This document shows positions 8,411 to 16,730 of a DNA stretch of 64,000 nucleotides, piece after piece. Position 1 is the first letter of the stretch. Each line of letters opens with the position of its first letter. The stretch lies in NCBI GenBank assembly GCA_035649635.1, contig DASRJE010000228.1, forward strand, positions 23,372-87,371, given 5' to 3'. The notes under the pieces are model-generated. The model was not told the DNA's origin, ran no database searches, and saw only the letters and a program-made list of their open reading frames with translations. Origin of the DNA: Gp6-AA40 sp035649635. Lineage in GTDB: Bacteria; Acidobacteriota; Vicinamibacteria; Vicinamibacterales; UBA2999. The translations under genes were made by a program, and so were the position numbers.

Positions 8411-8433
8411 CGAAGACTCCCGTTAGCCTATCT

Positions 8434-9000
8434 TCACGGTTCCGTTCGCCACTGCATCCGAGCCGTATCGTGCAGGTTGTGTCCGAGACGATCGATGATG
8501 ACGATCGCTGGAAAAGCAGTCAATTCGAGCTCGAACAGAGCCTCGGGACCGAGGTCCTGGTATGCGACGACCTGGGCTTCGTGAATCTGCTTGGCCAGCA
8601 ACGCGCCGAGACCGCCAATCGCCGCCAGGTACACCGCTCCATGCTCTGTGAATGCAGTCATGTCCGCGTCGTGAAGCTCGCCTTTGCCGATGATGGCGCG
8701 CACACCTGCCGAGAACAACGCGGGCAGGTAACGCCCCATCCGCGCCGTTGTCGTTGGACCCGCCGATCCGATCACCTGGCCGGGTTTGGCGGGTGAAGGT
8801 CCAACCGCGTACATGATTCGATGCTCGAGCGAGACCGGCGGCGTTTCTCGTTGTCCGAGCGCGTATGCGAGCCGCGCCGCGCTGGCGTCTCGAAGCGTCA
8901 ACACGCGTCCGCTCAGCTCGACGGCATCACCAGCGCGGAGTGTCGCCAATTCAGCGTCAGGCGCGGTGTGCTGCCACTCGATTCTGCGCGGGTTGCTCAT
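8434..9000 (-). CDS. Class I fumarase / tartrate dehydratase beta subunit
   Basis: 188 residues. The protein matches the C-terminal (beta) part of Fe-S hydro-lyases: AGDAVELSGRVLTLRDASAARL, then GPSPAKPGQVIGSAGPTTTARM, then GKGELHDADMTAFTEHGAVYLAAIGG. The KPGQVIGSAGPTT stretch is the family signature. Beta subunits join an Fe-S alpha subunit to hydrate fumarate, mesaconate or tartrate-type diacids. The start ATG 9000 overlaps the stop of the PH-like gene by four bases (ATGA). The alpha gene lies one gene upstream (9592-10440), so the two subunits are split by an unrelated membrane protein. Confidence 0.92.
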   Translation of the reverse strand: MSNPRRIEWQHTAPDAELATLRAGDAVELSGRVLTLRDASAARLAYALGQRETPPVSLEHRIMYAVGPSPAKPGQVIGSAGPTTTARMGRYLPALFSAGVRAIIGKGELHDADMTAFTEHGAVYLAAIGGLGALLAKQIHEAQVVAYQDLGPEALFELELTAFPAIVIIDRLGHNLHDTARMQWRTEP

Positions 9001-9455
9001 CGACGCGCGCTGAGCGCGTTCAGCGCGGCGACGAATTTCTCAGGCTCCGACGGACTGAGGAGCACGCCATATCCCTCCGTCGTCGGGACATACACCGCCT
9101 TGCTGCGATCGGTGAGATACAAGAGCGCGCGATCGCCGTTGCGAAGACGGAACCAGCCAGCCTGGTAGCCGGGAAAACCTGTGCCCATCGTCCGGCGGCG
9201 TGGTGTCAGCTCCGGCGACACTGCAAAGTCGATTCGCCTGGCCATGCCTCGCACGAGTTGGTTCGCCGGAATCAAGCGGCCGTACCAATCACCGCGAAGG
9301 CGAAGCCCGTCGGACGACAGTTCGAACGTGGCCGATCGTGCGCTGGTGATGCTGGCCCACAGGATGCCGACGACGAGGACGAGCACGAGGAGCGGGATGA
9401 GGCCGATGAGCCACAGGAACTTCGTGTCCGCCGGTGCGATCGTGAACACCTCCAT
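8997..9455 (-). CDS. Membrane-anchored PH-domain-like protein between fumarase subunit genes
   Basis: 152 residues. One N-terminal membrane helix (LWLIGLIPLLVLVLVVGILWASI) precedes a beta-rich region resembling the bacterial PH domain: ATFELSSDGLRLRGDWYGRLIPANQLV, RRRTMGTGFPGYQAGWFRLRNGDRALLYL, then VYVPTTEGYGVLLSPSEPEKFVAALNAL. The motif for small-molecule or peptide binding is not defined. Its stop overlaps the fumarase beta start and it lies 136 bases below the alpha gene, so all are probably on one transcript. No role in the enzyme is known; placement may be accidental or structural. Confidence 0.75.
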   Translation of the reverse strand: MEVFTIAPADTKFLWLIGLIPLLVLVLVVGILWASITSARSATFELSSDGLRLRGDWYGRLIPANQLVRGMARRIDFAVSPELTPRRRTMGTGFPGYQAGWFRLRNGDRALLYLTDRSKAVYVPTTEGYGVLLSPSEPEKFVAALNALSARR

Positions 9456-9560
9456 GACGTCTCCTTAGCCGGCTTGACCGGCCCGATTGCTGACGAATAA
9501 GTCAAGCCTTCCCCGGTCAAGACGGCTCCCCCGCGAAGCGGGGCAAAGCTAACACTGTGA

Positions 9561-9597
9561 CTCTAGCGAGGCAGTCTGAGGCAGCGCCTCGCTAGAG
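9561..9597. repeat. REP-like hairpin, class F (CTCTAGCGAGGC)
   Basis: CTCTAGCGAGGC at 9561-9572 and its exact inverse GCCTCGCTAGAG at 9586-9597 form a 12-base stem. The right arm supplies the TAG stop (9592-9594) of the fumarase alpha gene. A related copy is at 16593-16645. Confidence 0.8.
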
Positions 9598-10440
9598 TTG
9601 AATCTCCGCGCGCCGGGTGGAATGACAGCCAAGGTTGACAGCAACCGGCAAGCCCGCGATATGAGTGGGCTGTACCTCGATGTTCACCGCAAGGGCCGTC
9701 GTACGTCCACCGAATCCCTGTGGTCCGATGCCCAGCCCGTTCACACGCGCGAGTAGATCGCGTTCGAGCTCACAGAGGTCGGGGCGAGGATGTCTTTGAT
9801 CGATCGGCCGCAATACCGCTCGCTTGGCCAGAAGAGCCGACCCATCGAACGTGCTGCCGATGCCGACACCAACGATGACCGGTGGACAGGCGTTCGCGCC
9901 GGCGCGATCGACGGTCTCGACCACGAAGTCGCCGATGCCGCGGACGCCGTCCGCGGGCACGAGCATCCTGAGCGCGCTCATGTTTTCGGCGCCGAAGCCT
10001 TTCGAGGCGACCGTGAGGCGAATGCGATCGCCGGGAACGAGGTCGATATGAATCGCGGCCGGCGCCTCGTCGCCGGCCATGCGAAGACGCCGCGCCGGAT
10101 CGCCGGTCACCGACCAGCGGAGATAGCCAGCACGAGTGCCGTCTCGAACGCCTTCGTGAATGGCTTGCGTCAGCGGTCCGCCAACGAGGTGGACATCCTG
10201 ACCGATCTCGAGCAACACGACGGCGACGCCGCTGTCCTGACAGACGGGAACACGCTCGGCAGCAGCGACCTCGTAATTTCGAACGAGCTGCTCGAGTGTC
10301 TGTCGTCCCAGGGGCGAAGGCTCTGAAGCTATCGCGGCTTTCAACGCGTCGAGCACATCGGAAGGGATAACGTAGTTTGCCTCGACGAGCAGTCGCGCCA
10401 CCGACTCGCGGACGAGAGCAACGTCGACGTCACGGATCAC
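9592..10440 (-). CDS. Class I fumarase / mesaconase-type hydro-lyase alpha subunit
   Basis: 282 residues from GTG 10440, placed one base after the MaoC stop; upstream of this the frame is antisense-like. The three cysteines expected to hold the 4Fe-4S cluster are visible in VPVCQDSGVAVV, GANACPPVIVGVGIGSTFDG and LGCHSTRRAEI. GGPLTQAIHEGVRDGTRAGYLR and KGFGAENMSALRML are also family signatures. Class I enzymes hydrate fumarate and some accept mesaconate. Coupling to a MaoC hydratase suggests a catabolic diacid rather than a TCA-cycle role. The stop codon lies within a REP-like hairpin. Confidence 0.92.
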   Translation of the reverse strand: MIRDVDVALVRESVARLLVEANYVIPSDVLDALKAAIASEPSPLGRQTLEQLVRNYEVAAAERVPVCQDSGVAVVLLEIGQDVHLVGGPLTQAIHEGVRDGTRAGYLRWSVTGDPARRLRMAGDEAPAAIHIDLVPGDRIRLTVASKGFGAENMSALRMLVPADGVRGIGDFVVETVDRAGANACPPVIVGVGIGSTFDGSALLAKRAVLRPIDQRHPRPDLCELERDLLARVNGLGIGPQGFGGRTTALAVNIEVQPTHIAGLPVAVNLGCHSTRRAEIQL

Positions 10441-10441
10441 T

Positions 10442-10951
10442 TCAGGTTCGCGGCTCCGGAATACGCGCGCGCGCGGATGCAGGAACGTGGCCGCGCTTGT
10501 ACACCATGAACGTGCGCAGGAACTCAATGACGACCTGGCCGTCCTGCTTGAAGCCTGTGGTCCGCACACGGACGATCCCGACGTTGGGGCGTGACTTCGA
10601 CTCGCGCTTCTCCAGGACTTCGCTGCGCGAGTACACGGTGTCGCCCTCGAACAGCGGGTTCGGCAGCCGGACTTCGTCCCAGCCGAGGTTGGCCATCACG
10701 TTGAACGAGAGATCAATCGTTGACTGCCCGGTGACGAGCGCAAGAGTGAACGTCGAGTCGACGAGCGGTTGACCGAACTCGGTCTGCGCCGCATAGGCAT
10801 GGTCGAAGTGAATTGGGTTCACGTTCTGGGTCAGCAGCGTGAACCAACTGTTGTCTACTGACAGGACAGTTCTTCCGAGTGGGTGCACGTAGACATCCCC
10901 GACCTCGAAGTCCTCGTACACCCTGCCCGTCCACCCTTCTTTGATCGGCAT
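10442..10951 (-). CDS. MaoC-like (hot-dog) acyl-CoA hydratase/dehydratase
   Basis: 169 residues from ATG 10951 (MPIKEGWTGRVYEDFEVGDVY). The hydratase signature NPIHFDHAYAAQTEFGQPLVDSTF contains the catalytic Asp/His pair of R-specific enoyl-CoA hydratases. GWDEVRLPNPLFEGDTVYSRSEVLEKRES is typical of the mesaconyl/itaconyl-CoA and beta-methylmalyl-CoA hydratase branch. It would add water to a CoA-activated unsaturated diacid in the cytoplasm. The fumarase alpha gene begins one base after its stop. A CoA transferase and CitE-like lyase lie 2-4 kb away, which supports a shared pathway. Confidence 0.88.
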   Translation of the reverse strand: MPIKEGWTGRVYEDFEVGDVYVHPLGRTVLSVDNSWFTLLTQNVNPIHFDHAYAAQTEFGQPLVDSTFTLALVTGQSTIDLSFNVMANLGWDEVRLPNPLFEGDTVYSRSEVLEKRESKSRPNVGIVRVRTTGFKQDGQVVIEFLRTFMVYKRGHVPASARARIPEPRT

Positions 10952-10990
10952 CGATACCCTGTTCCGCGGAGGCCAAAGCCACCGCTCCAC

Positions 10991-11010
10991 GGCTTTAGCG
11001 CGCTAAAGCC
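10991..11010. repeat. Perfect 20-base palindrome (REP-like)
   Basis: GGCTTTAGCGCGCTAAAGCC reads the same on both strands. It is followed by TCCGTTCTACGCG, the flank seen next to the GGAGGC...GCCTCC hairpins at 46.5 and 58.2 kb. It lies between the MaoC start and the stop of the next gene upstream. Confidence 0.75.
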
Positions 11011-11023
11011 TCCGTTCTACGCG

Positions 11024-12034
11024 TTAGCGCGTCGTCGAAGCGGCCGCTGCCTTCTCAGCGGCGCGCGCGCCACTGAGAATGTTCCGCATCGCGTAGTTGC
11101 CCTCGTGACAGGCATACTCGAACACGTCGGGCTGACTGGATACTTTCAAGCTGAGTGCGGCCGTCCACGGTGAGGAGAACGTCGCAGGATCGGCAACCGT
11201 GACTTCGTAACGAACCGTCGAAGCGTCAACGCGCCGGAAGCGCTCGGTGACGTGCAGAGCCCCGGTCGCGCCGCGGTAGTTGACCATGTTCGTCGGGAAG
11301 TTGGTGATTTCCACGACCAGGGTATCGCCCTCCCAGTGCCCGCGCGAATCGCCGAAGTACTGCCTGATTGCTGACGACAGTTGCGGCCGCCCATCGAGCG
11401 GGATGACACGGGCGTCGTGAATCATCTCGTAGCGGATCGCCACGTAGCCTGGGCCCTGCACGATCTGAGACGTGTTGTTGTAAATCGTGGGGAAGATCAC
11501 GTGCGGCAGCCCGCGCGTGATGCAGCGATCGTACAGGTCCATCGCCTGCGGTCCGTCGAATGGACGATTGCCGGTGGTACGTGCATTGACGGCAACGGCG
11601 GCGCGCTTGCGCGCTTCGTCGTTGAGATACGGGATGCGTCCATTTGCCGGAGAAATCACGACCGACGTGCGCCGCGAGGGATGGCCGCGTTCGAGCCAAT
11701 GGGCAGGAGGCCCGGTCCCGTCGCCGCCTCGTCCAGCGGTTCGCGGCGCGACGAACTCCTCAGCATCGACCTCGGCCTGGCGCACGGCCTGCGTCTGACG
11801 CTGCGCGAATTCCTCCTCGCTGACAAGTGCCCAATCCCCGAACTGCTCCGGCCTCTCGAACGGCACGCCGAGCTCGTCGTCGGTCGTAAAAAGTCCCTGG
11901 ATGTCAGGGTCACCCCAGGGCGTTCGAAAGCTCTGACCGGAGCTCTGACCCTGGGCACGGGCACCTGAACCCGGCAGCACGATTGCCACCGTCAACACCA
12001 GCCCGCCAACTACTGCGAGTGTTCGTCTGGTCAT
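11024..12034 (-). CDS. Secreted TPWGDPD-motif protein, paralogue 1
   Basis: 336 residues from ATG 12034 (MTRRTLAVVGG), which opens a signal peptide ending near GSGARAQ. The mature start RTPWGDPDIQGLFTTDDELGVPFERPEQFG is the hallmark of this family. It continues with LYDRCITRGLPHVIFPTIYNNTSQIVQGPGYVAIRYEMIHDARVIPLDGRPQL, then GHWEGDTLVVEITNF and FEYACHEGNYAMRNIL. Family members are abundant in acidobacteria; I know no assigned function. Invariant Cys, His and Glu (CITRG, MIHD, ACHEGNY) could be catalytic or structural. The SDR gene diverges, with overlapping 5' regions. Confidence 0.85.
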   Translation of the reverse strand: MTRRTLAVVGGLVLTVAIVLPGSGARAQGQSSGQSFRTPWGDPDIQGLFTTDDELGVPFERPEQFGDWALVSEEEFAQRQTQAVRQAEVDAEEFVAPRTAGRGGDGTGPPAHWLERGHPSRRTSVVISPANGRIPYLNDEARKRAAVAVNARTTGNRPFDGPQAMDLYDRCITRGLPHVIFPTIYNNTSQIVQGPGYVAIRYEMIHDARVIPLDGRPQLSSAIRQYFGDSRGHWEGDTLVVEITNFPTNMVNYRGATGALHVTERFRRVDASTVRYEVTVADPATFSSPWTAALSLKVSSQPDVFEYACHEGNYAMRNILSGARAAEKAAAASTTR

Positions 12035-12104
12035 GTGATCTCGCTTTCGTGCTTTACGATACAACAGGCTGGCACTGTAGCCTGTAGCCGAAGCCAAACC
12101 ATCC

Positions 12105-12890
12105 ATGCTCCATCTCGCCAATAAATGTGCCCTCATCACCGGATCCGTCCGTGGCCTTGGCCTTGCGGCGGCTCATCGCTTCGCGGCAGCTGGATGCAAC
12201 CTGGTCCTGAGTGGATTCAATGGATCGCAGGACGTTGCGGCACTGCAGCGTGAGATCGAGGACCGTCACGGTGTACGCACCATTTACAACGGAGCCGACC
12301 TGCGACGAAGCGCGGACATCGAAGCGATGGTGTCCGCCGCCATCGACGCCTTCGGCACAGTGGACATCGTGGTCAATAACGCCGTCATACGTCACACGGC
12401 GCCGGTTGAAACCTTCGGCACGTCGGAGTGGGACGATGGCATTGCGGTCAACGTCTCCGCCGCGTTCCACACGATCCGGCTGACGGTCCCTGGAATGAAG
12501 GGGCGCGGCTGGGGGCGGATTATCAACGTCTCGTCGATCTACGGCCTGCGCGGCACCGTCAACCGCGTGAACTATGTGACGAGCAAGACTGCTCTTATCG
12601 GGCTCACTCGCGCCGTGGCGCTCGAGACGGTCTCGCACGGCATCACCTGCAATGCCGTTTGCCCCGGCACGACCGAAACGCCCGTGCACGAAGCAACAGT
12701 GCTGGCCTCAATCGCAGAAGGTCTTTCACGGTTGGAGGCGGAGCGGCGTCTCCTCTCGGGAAAACAGCCGACAGGGAAACTGATCGCCGCCGACGATGTC
12801 GCAACCCTGATGGTGTTCCTGTGTGGGCCGGAGAGCGGCAGCATCACAGGCGCGGTGCTGCCAGTCGATGGGGGATGGTCGAGCGCATGA
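12105..12890 (+). CDS. Short-chain dehydrogenase, 3-hydroxybutyrate dehydrogenase-like
   Basis: 261 residues. The Rossmann motif TGSVRGLG is near residue 13, DIVVNNAVIRHTAPVETF provides the NNA motif, and the catalytic tetrad is Asn/Ser in INVSSIYG with Tyr-x-x-x-Lys in NYVTSKTAL. GITCNAVCPGTTETP and LLSGKQPTGKLIAADDVATLMVFLCG followed by VDGGW match 3-hydroxybutyrate dehydrogenases closely. The expected reaction is NAD-linked interconversion of a 3-hydroxyacid and a 3-oxoacid in the cytoplasm. It may serve the neighbouring acid catabolism genes, but it points in the opposite direction. Confidence 0.88.
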   Translation: MLHLANKCALITGSVRGLGLAAAHRFAAAGCNLVLSGFNGSQDVAALQREIEDRHGVRTIYNGADLRRSADIEAMVSAAIDAFGTVDIVVNNAVIRHTAPVETFGTSEWDDGIAVNVSAAFHTIRLTVPGMKGRGWGRIINVSSIYGLRGTVNRVNYVTSKTALIGLTRAVALETVSHGITCNAVCPGTTETPVHEATVLASIAEGLSRLEAERRLLSGKQPTGKLIAADDVATLMVFLCGPESGSITGAVLPVDGGWSSA

Positions 12891-12892
12891 AA

Positions 12893-12910
12893 GTCCGGCT
12901 GAAGCCGGAC
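12893..12910. repeat. Short hairpin GTCCGGCT-GA-AGCCGGAC
   Basis: An 8-base perfect stem with a GA loop starts two bases after the SDR stop and is followed by ACTATATACT. It could end transcription but lacks a T-run, and it looks like a REP class of its own. Confidence 0.6.
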
Positions 12911-12959
12911 ACTATATACTGCGCCCAACTCCGAACTCGCGAAGACGCAACTCCCAAGG

Positions 12960-13148
12960 CTAAGGCATCATGCTTGGCCGTCGTCCCGGACGTTCAGGAC
13001 CAGACGACGTGCGTGGCTGCCGGCGCGGCCGTTTCCACTCCTTCTCGTTGGGATCGCGCTGCGACCGTCGATCGTTCACGAACAGAAAAATCGCTGCCAC
13101 GACGCCCACGAGCGCCACGAACAGCGGAAAGAACTCGAACAGCAGCAC
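12960..13148 (-). CDS. Small single-pass membrane protein (62 aa)
   Basis: Begins at GTG 13148 with AGAAGA just upstream. A hydrophobic helix (LLFEFFPLFVALVGVVAAIFLFV) is followed by a basic, Arg/Pro-rich tail (NDRRSQRDPNEKEWKRPRRQ). The clean helix-plus-charged-tail pattern argues for a real gene, but no family is recognised and the start is uncertain. Confidence 0.45.
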   Translation of the reverse strand: MLLFEFFPLFVALVGVVAAIFLFVNDRRSQRDPNEKEWKRPRRQPRTSSGPERPGRRPSMMP

Positions 13149-13195
13149 TCTTCTATTGTACGAGCTCCGTCTGGAGCAGGGAGAGAACGTCGGCC

Positions 13196-13278
13196 GTCAA
13201 CTCCCAATTTCCAACTTCCAAATCCCAAACAATCACTTTGCTCTTGGGCGTTGGGAGTTAGTCGTTGGGCGTTGACAC
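13196..13278. repeat. Heptad-period intergenic repeat, type B (CAACTYC), copy 1
   Basis: The left arm reads CAACTCC, CAATTTC, CAACTTC, CAAATCC. The right arm reads TTGGGCG, TTGGGAG, TTAGTCG, TTGGGCG, TTGACAC, an inverted counterpart. The outer ends GTCAACTCCCAA and TTGGGCGTTGAC are nearly complementary. Confidence 0.8.
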
Positions 13279-13294
13279 GTTTATCAGCATCCTG

Positions 13295-14482
13295 CTAAAC
13301 GATTCCCTCGCGACGCCAGCGCCCAATCGTGTCGGCGTCGAAACCGAGCTCGGTCAGGATCTTGTCGGTGTGCTCACCGATATCGGGAATACGTCCCATC
13401 CTCGGAGACACATCGTCGAACCCGAACGGCGGCACGAGTGCGCGCAGCGGTCCGGCCGGTGAGTCGACCTCCTGCCACTTCCCTCTGGCCGACAACTGCG
13501 GGTGATCGATGAACTCGTCGACCGTGTTCATGCGGGCATTGGCGATTTGCGCGGCGTCGAGGCGGTCAATCACGTCCTGGGCGGTCTTGCCGGCGAAGGC
13601 GCGAACGATCATCTTTTCGAGCTCGTCATGGTGCTGGACGCGCGCGGCATTCGAGTTGAAGCGCGGATCGGTGGCGAGCGTCGGCTGTTCGAGTACGTCC
13701 GCGCAGAACCGTTCCCATTCGCGCTCGTTCTGCAATCCCAGGTAGACCACGTGGCCGTCACCCGCGGCGTAGGGTCCATACGGGGCGATCGCGGCGTGAC
13801 GGGCCCCGGTCCGGGGCAGTGGGGTGCCACCGTAACCGGCGTAGTAGGCTGGATATCCCATCCACTCGGCCAACGCGTCCAGCATCGAGATGTCAAGCAG
13901 TGCGCCGGTACCGGACGTCGAACGACGGACAAGCGCAGCGAGGATCGACGAGAACGCATACATGCCGGCCGCAATGTCAGCGATCGAGATGCCGACTTTC
14001 GATGGCGTCTCCGGCGTTCCGGTGATCGAGACGAGGCCAGCCTCGCTTTGTACCAGCAGGTCGTAGGCCTTCTTGTCACGGTAGGGGCCGGAAGCTCCGT
14101 AGCCAGAGATTTCGCAAATCACCAACCGCGGATGCCGCTGACGCAGCGCTGCCGCTCCCAATCCCAGTCGGTTCATCGCGCCTGGCGCAAGGTTGTGGAG
14201 AAACACATCAGCGCGTGACACCAGACGGCGCAGCACATCGAGCGCTTCCGGACGCTTCAGGTCGAGCGTCAGCGATTCCTTCGATCGGTTCGTCCACACG
14301 AAATGGCTCGCCAGCCCGCGAACAGTGTGGTCGTATGCACGAGCGAAATCGCCGACGCCAGGGCGCTCGATCTTGATGACGCGCGCGCCCAGATCAGCCA
14401 ACTGACGGCTCGCAAAGGGCGCCGCGATGGCTTGCTCAACGGAGACGACGAGGAGACCCTCGAGGGGGAGCTGCGACGTCAC
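13295..14482 (-). CDS. CaiB/BaiF (family III) CoA transferase
   Basis: 395 residues from GTG 14482, which overlaps the lyase stop (GTGA). Family signatures run in order: LEGLLVVSVEQAIAAPFASRQLADLGARVIKIERPGVGDFAR, then ASHFVWTNRSKESLTLDLKRPEALDVL, then DVFLHNLAPGAMNRLGLG. The catalytic Asp is expected in DLLVQSEAGL. Such enzymes move CoA from a donor such as succinyl-CoA to a carboxylic acid. Overlap with a CitE-like lyase and closeness to MaoC fit activation of itaconate, mesaconate or citramalate-like acids. Frames upstream of the chosen start are antisense-like. Confidence 0.92.
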   Translation of the reverse strand: MTSQLPLEGLLVVSVEQAIAAPFASRQLADLGARVIKIERPGVGDFARAYDHTVRGLASHFVWTNRSKESLTLDLKRPEALDVLRRLVSRADVFLHNLAPGAMNRLGLGAAALRQRHPRLVICEISGYGASGPYRDKKAYDLLVQSEAGLVSITGTPETPSKVGISIADIAAGMYAFSSILAALVRRSTSGTGALLDISMLDALAEWMGYPAYYAGYGGTPLPRTGARHAAIAPYGPYAAGDGHVVYLGLQNEREWERFCADVLEQPTLATDPRFNSNAARVQHHDELEKMIVRAFAGKTAQDVIDRLDAAQIANARMNTVDEFIDHPQLSARGKWQEVDSPAGPLRALVPPFGFDDVSPRMGRIPDIGEHTDKILTELGFDADTIGRWRREGIV

Positions 14483-15408
14483 GTCGTTGAAATCAATCGC
14501 TGTCGCTCGAGCGTCGTACGAGCCATGCGGACGTTGGCAGCATCGATCATGCGGCCGTCGTGAGTGGCCGCGCCCTGACCGCCGCTGACCGCCTGGTCGT
14601 AGGCCTCCACGATCGCGGCCGCTTTCGCGACCTCGGCGTCGGAGGGCGTGAACGCGGCGTTGACGGTCGCAAGCTGCGCGGGGTGAATGCATTGCTTGCC
14701 GTCAAAGCCAAGAGCGCGGGCGATTTGGCACGCGCGCTCGAGCCCGGCGGTGTCGGTGTACCCAGCGTACGGGCCGTCCATGCATCGCAGACCGTTCGCG
14801 CGCGCGGCGGCCACGATCGTGTGCATCACGGCATGCCAGCGATGCCCCGGATACGACTCGTCGTATGAATCGCGCTCTCCAATGGCCGCCGACGGTATTC
14901 GCATCGACGCGGCGTAGTCGCCGGCGCCGAAGATCAGGGCTTCGAGTCGCGGCGATGACTCGGCGATCTCTCTCGCGTACAAATAGCCGGCCGCGGTTTC
15001 AATCTGCGCTTCGATCCCGATGCGCCTCGGCAATCGAAGACTGGCTTCGATCTGAGACAGCAGCATGTCGACGAACACAACGTCTGTGGGCGACCCGACT
15101 TTCGGGATCATGATCAGGTCGAGGCGATCGCCCACCGCTTCGACGACCTCGACGAGGTCGCGATAGGCAAAAGGCCCATCGAGCCCATTGATTCGGACAA
15201 TGCGAACGCGACGACCGAAATCCAGTTCCTTGAGAGCGCGGACGATGTTGCCGCGACTGGCGGGTTTCTCATCCGGAGCAACCGCGTCCTCGAGATCGAT
15301 GCACACGGCATCAGCGGCGCTAGCGGCGGCCTTGGGAATCATGGCCGGCCGCGACGCCGGCACGAACAGCATGCTACGCGTCAGTCTTGTAATGGGGTCG
15401 GGAGTCAT
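14479..15408 (-). CDS. CitE-like CoA-ester lyase (HpcH/HpaI family)
   Basis: 309 residues. LTRSMLFVPASRPAMIPKAAASAADAVCIDLEDAVAP is the N-terminal signature with the metal/acid-binding DLEDAV. RINGLDGPFAYRDL, MIPKVGSP, IGIEAQIETAAGYLYAREIA (Glu metal ligand) and FGAGDYAASM follow, and LGFDGKQCIHPAQL closes the active site. The family cleaves citramalyl-, malyl- or methylmalyl-CoA into acetyl-CoA or propionyl-CoA plus a 2-oxoacid. ATG 15408 follows the acyl-CoA dehydrogenase stop directly, and the CoA transferase start overlaps its own stop, so the three are one operon. Confidence 0.92.
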   Translation of the reverse strand: MTPDPITRLTRSMLFVPASRPAMIPKAAASAADAVCIDLEDAVAPDEKPASRGNIVRALKELDFGRRVRIVRINGLDGPFAYRDLVEVVEAVGDRLDLIMIPKVGSPTDVVFVDMLLSQIEASLRLPRRIGIEAQIETAAGYLYAREIAESSPRLEALIFGAGDYAASMRIPSAAIGERDSYDESYPGHRWHAVMHTIVAAARANGLRCMDGPYAGYTDTAGLERACQIARALGFDGKQCIHPAQLATVNAAFTPSDAEVAKAAAIVEAYDQAVSGGQGAATHDGRMIDAANVRMARTTLERQRLISTT

Positions 15409-16584
15409 TTAGAACGACCTCGGCATGCCGAGCACGTGTTCGCCAATGTAGGACAGGATCAAATTAGTGGAAATGGGCGCGACCTGATACAGCCGCGTCT
15501 CCCGGAACTTCCGCTCGACATCGTACTCCGCGGCAAAGCCGAATCCTCCGAATGTCTGCAGGCATACGTTGGCCGCTTCCCAGCTTGCGTCGGCCGCCAA
15601 CAGCTTCGCCATGTTCGCTTCGGGGCCGGCGGCGGCGCCCGCGTCGAACAAGCGAGCCGCCTCGAAGCGCATCAAGTCCGCCGCGCGCACGTTGGCGTAC
15701 GCGCGAGCGATCGGAAACTGGATGCCCTGATTTTGTCCGATGGGGCGATCGAACACGACGCGCTCGCTCGCGTACTCGCGTGACTTATCGATAAACCAGT
15801 AACCGTCTCCGATGCATTCAGCCGCAATCAGAATTCGCTCGGCATTGATGCCATCGAGCAGATAGCGAAAACCCCGCCCTTCTTGCCCGACCAGGTTGGT
15901 CGCCGGGACCTCGAAATCCTCGAAGAACACCTCGTTGGTCTCGTGATTGACCATGTTGCGAATAGGACGAACCGTCATCCCACGTTTCTCTGCATCACGC
16001 AGGTCGACGAGAAACAACGACAGCCCCTCTGTCTTCTTCTTCACGTCAGGCAGTGGCGTCGTCCGCGCCAACAGCAGCATCAAGTCGGAATGCTGCACCC
16101 GCGAGATCCACACCTTCTGGCCGTTGACAATGTAGCGGTCACCGTGGCGGACGGCGATGGTCTTCGTCTTGGTGGTATCGGTGCCTGTCGTCGGCTCGGT
16201 GACTGCAAAGGACTGCAGCCGCAGTCGCCCGGCCGCTATGTCCGGCAAGTAGGCTCGCTTCTGCGCGTCGGAGCCGTGCCGCACGAGTGCACCCATCACG
16301 TACATCTGCGCGTGGCAGGCGCCAGAGTTGGCGCCGGATCGATTCACTTCCTCGAGGATGACCGATGCTTCAGTCACACCAAGCCCGCCACCACCGTACT
16401 CTTCAGGGATCAAGGCCGCGAGCCAACCGGCATCGGTCAGTGCCTTCACAAAAGCTTCCGGATACTCGGCGCGCTCGTCGAGCGAGCGCCAATACGCGCT
16501 GTCGAAGCCCGCGCACAGCTCTCGAACGGCACGACGATACTCGCCGTGCTCGGCAGACCTCGGGTTGATATCGGACACGGGCAC
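15409..16584 (-). CDS. Acyl-CoA dehydrogenase
   Basis: 391 residues from GTG 16584. FAD-enzyme signatures: LAALIPEEYGGGGLGVTEASVILEEV, then LQSFAVTEPTTGTDTTKTKT, then RYIVNGQKVWISRVQHSDLMLLLART, and QTFGGFGFAAEYDVERKFRETRLYQVAPIS at the C-terminus. The catalytic base Glu found near this C-terminal region in many members is not obvious, so the exact subfamily is open. It oxidises an acyl-CoA and passes electrons to ETF. It directly precedes the CitE-like and CoA transferase genes. An acyl-CoA dehydrogenase is also found in the P. aeruginosa rip locus. Confidence 0.92.
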   Translation of the reverse strand: MPVSDINPRSAEHGEYRRAVRELCAGFDSAYWRSLDERAEYPEAFVKALTDAGWLAALIPEEYGGGGLGVTEASVILEEVNRSGANSGACHAQMYVMGALVRHGSDAQKRAYLPDIAAGRLRLQSFAVTEPTTGTDTTKTKTIAVRHGDRYIVNGQKVWISRVQHSDLMLLLARTTPLPDVKKKTEGLSLFLVDLRDAEKRGMTVRPIRNMVNHETNEVFFEDFEVPATNLVGQEGRGFRYLLDGINAERILIAAECIGDGYWFIDKSREYASERVVFDRPIGQNQGIQFPIARAYANVRAADLMRFEAARLFDAGAAAGPEANMAKLLAADASWEAANVCLQTFGGFGFAAEYDVERKFRETRLYQVAPISTNLILSYIGEHVLGMPRSF

Positions 16585-16592
16585 CTCAGAAG

Positions 16593-16645
16593 TCTAGCGA
16601 GACTCCGCCTCGGATCGACAAGCTAGTGGCTCCGCCTCGCTAGAG
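16593..16645. repeat. REP-like element, class F, copy 2
   Basis: TCTAGCGAG near 16593 and GCCTCGCTAGAG at 16634-16645 are the arms of the class seen at 9561-9597, here further apart. Another GC hairpin (GCCCGCG...CGCGGGC) follows near 16661-16681. No gene is seen in 16585-16730. Confidence 0.65.
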
Positions 16646-16730
16646 GCACAGTATCTTCTTGCCCGCGCTCCGCGCGGGCAAGGCTCCCGAAGGCCGCCTG
16701 AAAAATCTGACTCATATGTAATCGCGGCCT

